Program-made: the position numbers and the translations under genes
Origin: Glycocaulis profundi
GTDB lineage: Bacteria; Pseudomonadota; Alphaproteobacteria; Caulobacterales; Maricaulaceae
Direction of reading: 5' to 3'
Assembly (NCBI GenBank): GCA_007050995.1
Contig: VJOU01000006.1
Location: 1 to 64,000 of the forward strand
Length of the DNA stretch: 64,000 nt
Notes under the pieces: generated by a model
Told to the model about the DNA's origin: nothing
Database searches by the model: none
Seen by the model: only the letters and a program-made list of their open reading frames with translations
Shown: piece after piece, positions 61,366-64,000 of the stretch
Numbering within the stretch: the stretch's first letter is position 1
Layout: each line of letters begins with the position of its first letter

Positions 61366-62051
61366 CCCATCTGCAGCCGGTAGCCGCCCGCCTCGGTGAG
61401 CAGCAGGCGCGCCTTGGACGGATCGGGCTCGATCTTCTGGCGCAGGCGGTAGACGTGGGTTTCCAGCGTGTGGGTGTTGGCCTCGCGGTGATAACCCCAG
61501 ACCTTGTCCAGAAGCTCCTCGCGGCTGATCGGCTCGCCGCCCGCCCGGTAGAGATATTTCAGGATGTTGGTCTCTTTCTCGGTCAGGCGGATCTTGCGGT
61601 CGCCTTCCGCGATCAGAAGCTTCATCGCCGGACGGAAGAGATAGGGGCCCACGGCCAGCTCGGCGTCCTCGGACTGCTCGTGGCGGCGCAGCTGATTGTG
61701 CACCCGCTCGAGCAGGACCGCGAAGCTGATCGGCTTGGCCAGGAAGTCGTCCGCGCCCGAACGCAGGCCCCTCACATGATCCTCGTCGCCCGACTGGGCG
61801 GTCAGAAGGATGATCGGGGTGACCACGTCGGCCTCGCGCAAGGCGGCGCAGGCGTCGCGGCCGTCCATGTCCGGCAGGCCCACATCGAGAATGATGACGT
61901 CCACCCGCTCGCCGCGGGCCATCTCCATGCCCGGTTTCGCCGCGTCCGCGGTCATGACCTCGAACTCGTCCTCGAAGCCGAACTGTTCGGCCAGGGCTTC
62001 GCGGAGATCGGGGTCGTCGTCCACGATCAGGACGGTCTTCTTGACGGCCAT
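61362..62051 (-). CDS. OmpR-type response regulator, CenR-like
   Basis: 229 residues. Receiver with acidic D11-D12-D13, phosphoacceptor D56 (VIILDVGLPDMDG), LLTAQSGD and KPISFAVLL, then a winged-helix DNA-binding domain (IRLTEKETNILKYLYRAGGEPISREELL, KVWGYHREANTHTLETHVYRLRQKIE). The linker and HTLETHVYRLRQKIEPDP block is like CenR, the essential cell-envelope regulator of alphaproteobacteria, but other regulators share it. No histidine kinase gene is adjacent. Starts at ATG 62051. Confidence 0.8.
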   Translation of the reverse strand: MAVKKTVLIVDDDPDLREALAEQFGFEDEFEVMTADAAKPGMEMARGERVDVIILDVGLPDMDGRDACAALREADVVTPIILLTAQSGDEDHVRGLRSGADDFLAKPISFAVLLERVHNQLRRHEQSEDAELAVGPYLFRPAMKLLIAEGDRKIRLTEKETNILKYLYRAGGEPISREELLDKVWGYHREANTHTLETHVYRLRQKIEPDPSKARLLLTEAGGYRLQMG

Positions 62052-62200
62052 GAAGCCTCCTCCAGCCGGGACGCCTTGGTGGGAGGGCAGAGCCTCCCCT
62101 CCGGCGGCGCAAAAGGCAAGCGCATCCTGCCAACCCCCGCGCGCAGGGCGCGGTTCCTCCGGTATCGCCAGAATCGCCAGCCCGCGCTAGCGTGACCCGC

Positions 62201-62704
62201 ATGGAGATGACCGCCCGCGCCGATGGCTCATTCGTGTACGCAGACAAGACCCTGCGCTGCGCGCTGGGCCGGTCGGGCGTGATCGCCGCCGGCGCGAAGA
62301 CCGAGGGCGACGGCGCCAGCCCCATCGGGCGATGGCCCGTGCGACGGGTGCTGTACCGGCCCGACCGGATCGACCCGCCCCGCACCGCCCTGCCCCTTCA
62401 GGCCATCACGCCTGACGACGGCTGGTGCGACGACCCCGCCGATCCCGCCTACAACCGCCCCGTCCGCCTGCCCTGGCCCGCCCGCCACGAGACGATGACG
62501 CGCGAGGACGGGCTGTATGATCTGGTGGTGGTGCTGGGCCATAACGACGATCCGCCCGCGCCCGGCCGGGGCTCGGCGATCTTCCTTCACTGCGCCCATC
62601 CTGAATACAAGCCCACCGAGGGCTGCGTGGCGCTGGCGCGGGACGCGCTGATCGCGCTGGTGGAGATGCTCAAGCCCGGCGACGTGCTGGAGATCGCGCC
62701 TTAA
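62201..62704 (+). CDS. YkuD-like L,D-transpeptidase family protein
   Basis: 167 residues. The L,D-transpeptidase (YkuD) catalytic pattern is present as LHCAHPEYKPTEGCVAL: the histidine and the cysteine of the GCVAL end. The start (DGSFVYADKTLRCALGRSGV, EGDGASPIGRWPVRRVLYRPD) is that of a YkuD-like family widespread in alphaproteobacteria. No clear signal peptide, so its location is uncertain. ATG 62201 is preferred over a GTG at 62192. The stop overlaps the convergent YggS gene by 4 bp. Confidence 0.8.
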   Translation: MEMTARADGSFVYADKTLRCALGRSGVIAAGAKTEGDGASPIGRWPVRRVLYRPDRIDPPRTALPLQAITPDDGWCDDPADPAYNRPVRLPWPARHETMTREDGLYDLVVVLGHNDDPPAPGRGSAIFLHCAHPEYKPTEGCVALARDALIALVEMLKPGDVLEIAP

Positions 62705-63387
62705 GCGCGCTCGCCGAACAGGGCCGAACCCACACGCACGGAGGTGGCCCCCAGCCGCACGGCCAGTTCGTAATCGGCGCTCATGCCCATCGACAGTTTC
62801 TCGAGCCCGTGGCGCCTCGCGAGCCTGGCCAGCAGGGCGAAATGCAGCGAGGCGGGCTCCTCGACGGGCGGAATGCACATCAGCCCCTCGACCGCGAGGC
62901 CGTGGGTCTCGCGCACCATGTCGAGGAAGGCGGGCAGATCGGCGGGCGCGACGCCGGCCTTCTGGGGCTCCTCGCCGGTGTTGACCTGCACGAACAGGCG
63001 CGGCGCCCGCCCGGTCCTGTCGAAGGCCTTCACCAGCGCGGCGGCCAGGCTTTCGCGGTCCAGCGTCTCGATCACGTCGAACAGCGCGCAGGCGTCCGCC
63101 GCCTTGTTCGACTGCAGCGGCCCGACCAGCCGCAGCTCCAGATCGGCGCGGGCCTCCCGCCGTCCGGCCCAGCGCTCGCGCGCCTCCTGCACTCGGTTCT
63201 CGCCGAACACGCGCTGTCCCGCGGCCAGGGCGGCTTCGATGCGGTCGTCGGGCTGCATCTTGGAGACGGCCACCAGCGCGACGCCTGACGGGTCGCGGCC
63301 CGCGGCCTTGGCGGCGTCGGCGATACGCGACAGGATGGCGGAGCGGGCGGCGGCGACGCCGTCCTGTTCGGAGAGATCGGGGTTCAT
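62701..63387 (-). CDS. YggS-family pyridoxal-phosphate homeostasis protein
   Basis: 228 residues. Alanine-racemase-like barrel without its C-terminal domain. Lysine for PLP in LVAVSKMQP, then FGENRVQEA, LVGPLQSNKA (PLP phosphate contact) and SMGMSADYELAVRLGATSVRVG SALFG-type end. Buffers PLP and supports amino acid homeostasis. ATG 63387; 6 bp from the divergent ThiE-like gene. Confidence 0.94.
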   Translation of the reverse strand: MNPDLSEQDGVAAARSAILSRIADAAKAAGRDPSGVALVAVSKMQPDDRIEAALAAGQRVFGENRVQEARERWAGRREARADLELRLVGPLQSNKAADACALFDVIETLDRESLAAALVKAFDRTGRAPRLFVQVNTGEEPQKAGVAPADLPAFLDMVRETHGLAVEGLMCIPPVEEPASLHFALLARLARRHGLEKLSMGMSADYELAVRLGATSVRVGSALFGERA

Positions 63388-63393
63388 GGCGGC

Positions 63394-64000
63394 ATGACCT
63401 ATGACGGCGCGGCCGCTCTGGCAAGACACGCGCAGACCCTGCGGCAGACGGCCCGGCGGGCGGCGCCCGGCCTGCCCGCCCTGTTCTGGCTGACCGATCC
63501 GGACCGCACGCCCGACCTGCTGGCCGGGGCGCTGGCCCTGCCGCCCGGCTCAGGCGTCATCCTGCGCCATTTCGGGCGGCCGGACCTGAGGGCCGCCGCC
63601 TCTCCCCTCGCCGCCATCGCCCGCGCGCGCGCGCTGGTCCTGCTGATCGCCGCCGACCCGGTTCTGGCCGCGACCAGCGGCGCGCACGGGGTTCACTGGC
63701 CGAACCGGATGCTCGCCCGCGCCCGGCGCTGGCGCGCGCGGCGACCGGACTGGACCGTCACCGCCAGCGCCCATTCCGCGCGCGAGATCGCCCGCGCGGA
63801 GGGTCTGGCCGATGCGGTCTTCCTGTCGCCGATCTTTCCCAGCGCCAGCCCGAGCGCGACCCGGCCTCTGGGGCCGCTGCGGGCGGGACGGATCGCGCAG
63901 GACGCGCCCATGCCGGTGCTCGCGCTGGGCGGGGTGAACACGCGCACGGTCAGGCGACTGCAGGGACTGGGGTTTTCAGGGATTGGCGCGGTGGGCGCGC
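63394..64000 (+). CDS. Thiamine-phosphate-synthase-like protein, cut by the right edge
   Basis: About 202 residues visible from ATG 63394, no stop before the end of the window. TIM-barrel TMP synthase/TenI features: FWLTDPDR near the start, GVHWP, TASAHSAREIARAE and LSPIFPSASPSATRPLGP, then ALGGVNTRTVRRL. Joins HMP-PP and thiazole phosphate to TMP; the Lys of the usual KDRG-like motif is not evident in the visible part, so a TenI-like or variant role is possible. Divergent from yggS. Confidence 0.8.
   Translation, partial: MTYDGAAALARHAQTLRQTARRAAPGLPALFWLTDPDRTPDLLAGALALPPGSGVILRHFGRPDLRAAASPLAAIARARALVLLIAADPVLAATSGAHGVHWPNRMLARARRWRARRPDWTVTASAHSAREIARAEGLADAVFLSPIFPSASPSATRPLGPLRAGRIAQDAPMPVLALGGVNTRTVRRLQGLGFSGIGAVGA

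Overview
The window is about 64 kb of very GC-rich (roughly 65-70 %) bacterial chromosome, densely coded on both strands. The gene content and order point to an alphaproteobacterium, probably of the Caulobacterales/Maricaulales-Hyphomonadaceae kind. Pointers are CpdR divergent from N-formylglutamate amidohydrolase and beside a tRNA-Val, a CenR-like response regulator, a DUF2794 protein, a Tad/Flp-type N-terminal domain, and the run tsaB-rimI-fur-miaB-phoH-ybeY-corC-lnt-XRE-metK-trmB. There is no rRNA operon, CRISPR array or recognisable insertion sequence. The organism call is an inference from gene content; no marker gene was compared.

Region 1 (about 0.3-21.5 kb) is a large surface-polysaccharide locus. 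Nucleotide-sugar genes come first: a fused mannose-1-phosphate guanylyltransferase/AGE-type isomerase, a Nudix hydrolase, Gmd, GDP-fucose synthase and GalE. An unusual module follows: a GT42/DUF115-like protein, two GT2 enzymes, a CMP-sugar (acylneuraminate-type) cytidylyltransferase, a 2-hydroxyacid dehydrogenase and an SDR. The locus continues with a Wzm/Wzt-type ABC exporter whose ATPase carries a C-terminal Wzt-like domain. It ends with a GT2-GT42 fusion and a 1672-residue protein that combines glycosyltransferase, FkbM methyltransferase, GT42-like, membrane-hairpin, coiled-coil and second methyltransferase regions. I propose this last protein is a multifunctional assembly and chain-termination enzyme, comparable in logic (not in sequence) to E. 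coli WbdD; this is the strongest candidate for an undescribed system. A strikingly AT-rich sulfotransferase and an inositol-monophosphatase-family gene close the region.

Region 2 (21.5-41 kb) is mixed: an XRE regulator, N-formylglutamate amidohydrolase/CpdR/tRNA-Val, a WecG-type glycosyltransferase, MnmC, MotA, an overlapping ATP-grasp/class-I glutamine-amidotransferase pair, an MFS transporter, an MltB-type lytic transglycosylase, a Tad-domain protein, ribosomal protein L36, and a four-gene GldA/F/G-like ABC transporter operon ending in a DUF4340-like protein.

Region 3 (41-54 kb) is conserved housekeeping on the minus strand: BI-1 membrane protein, TrmB, MetK, a second XRE regulator, Lnt, CorC, YbeY, PhoH, MiaB, Fur, RimI, TsaB, a nitroreductase, NfuA-like and UspA, with many 1-4 bp stop/start overlaps. 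Two oddities stand out. A perfect 24-bp interrupted palindrome covers the metK ribosome-binding site and start codon. The 3' third of lnt has clearly lower GC than the rest of the gene.

Region 4 (54-64 kb) holds an ATP-grasp enzyme, a PfkB/adenosine kinase, a HAMP-GGDEF-EAL signalling protein, a possible structured RNA ending in a strong intrinsic terminator, exodeoxyribonuclease III, a CenR-like regulator with a DUF922-like secreted protein, a YkuD-like L,D-transpeptidase, a YggS PLP protein, and a thiamine-phosphate-synthase-like gene cut by the right edge.
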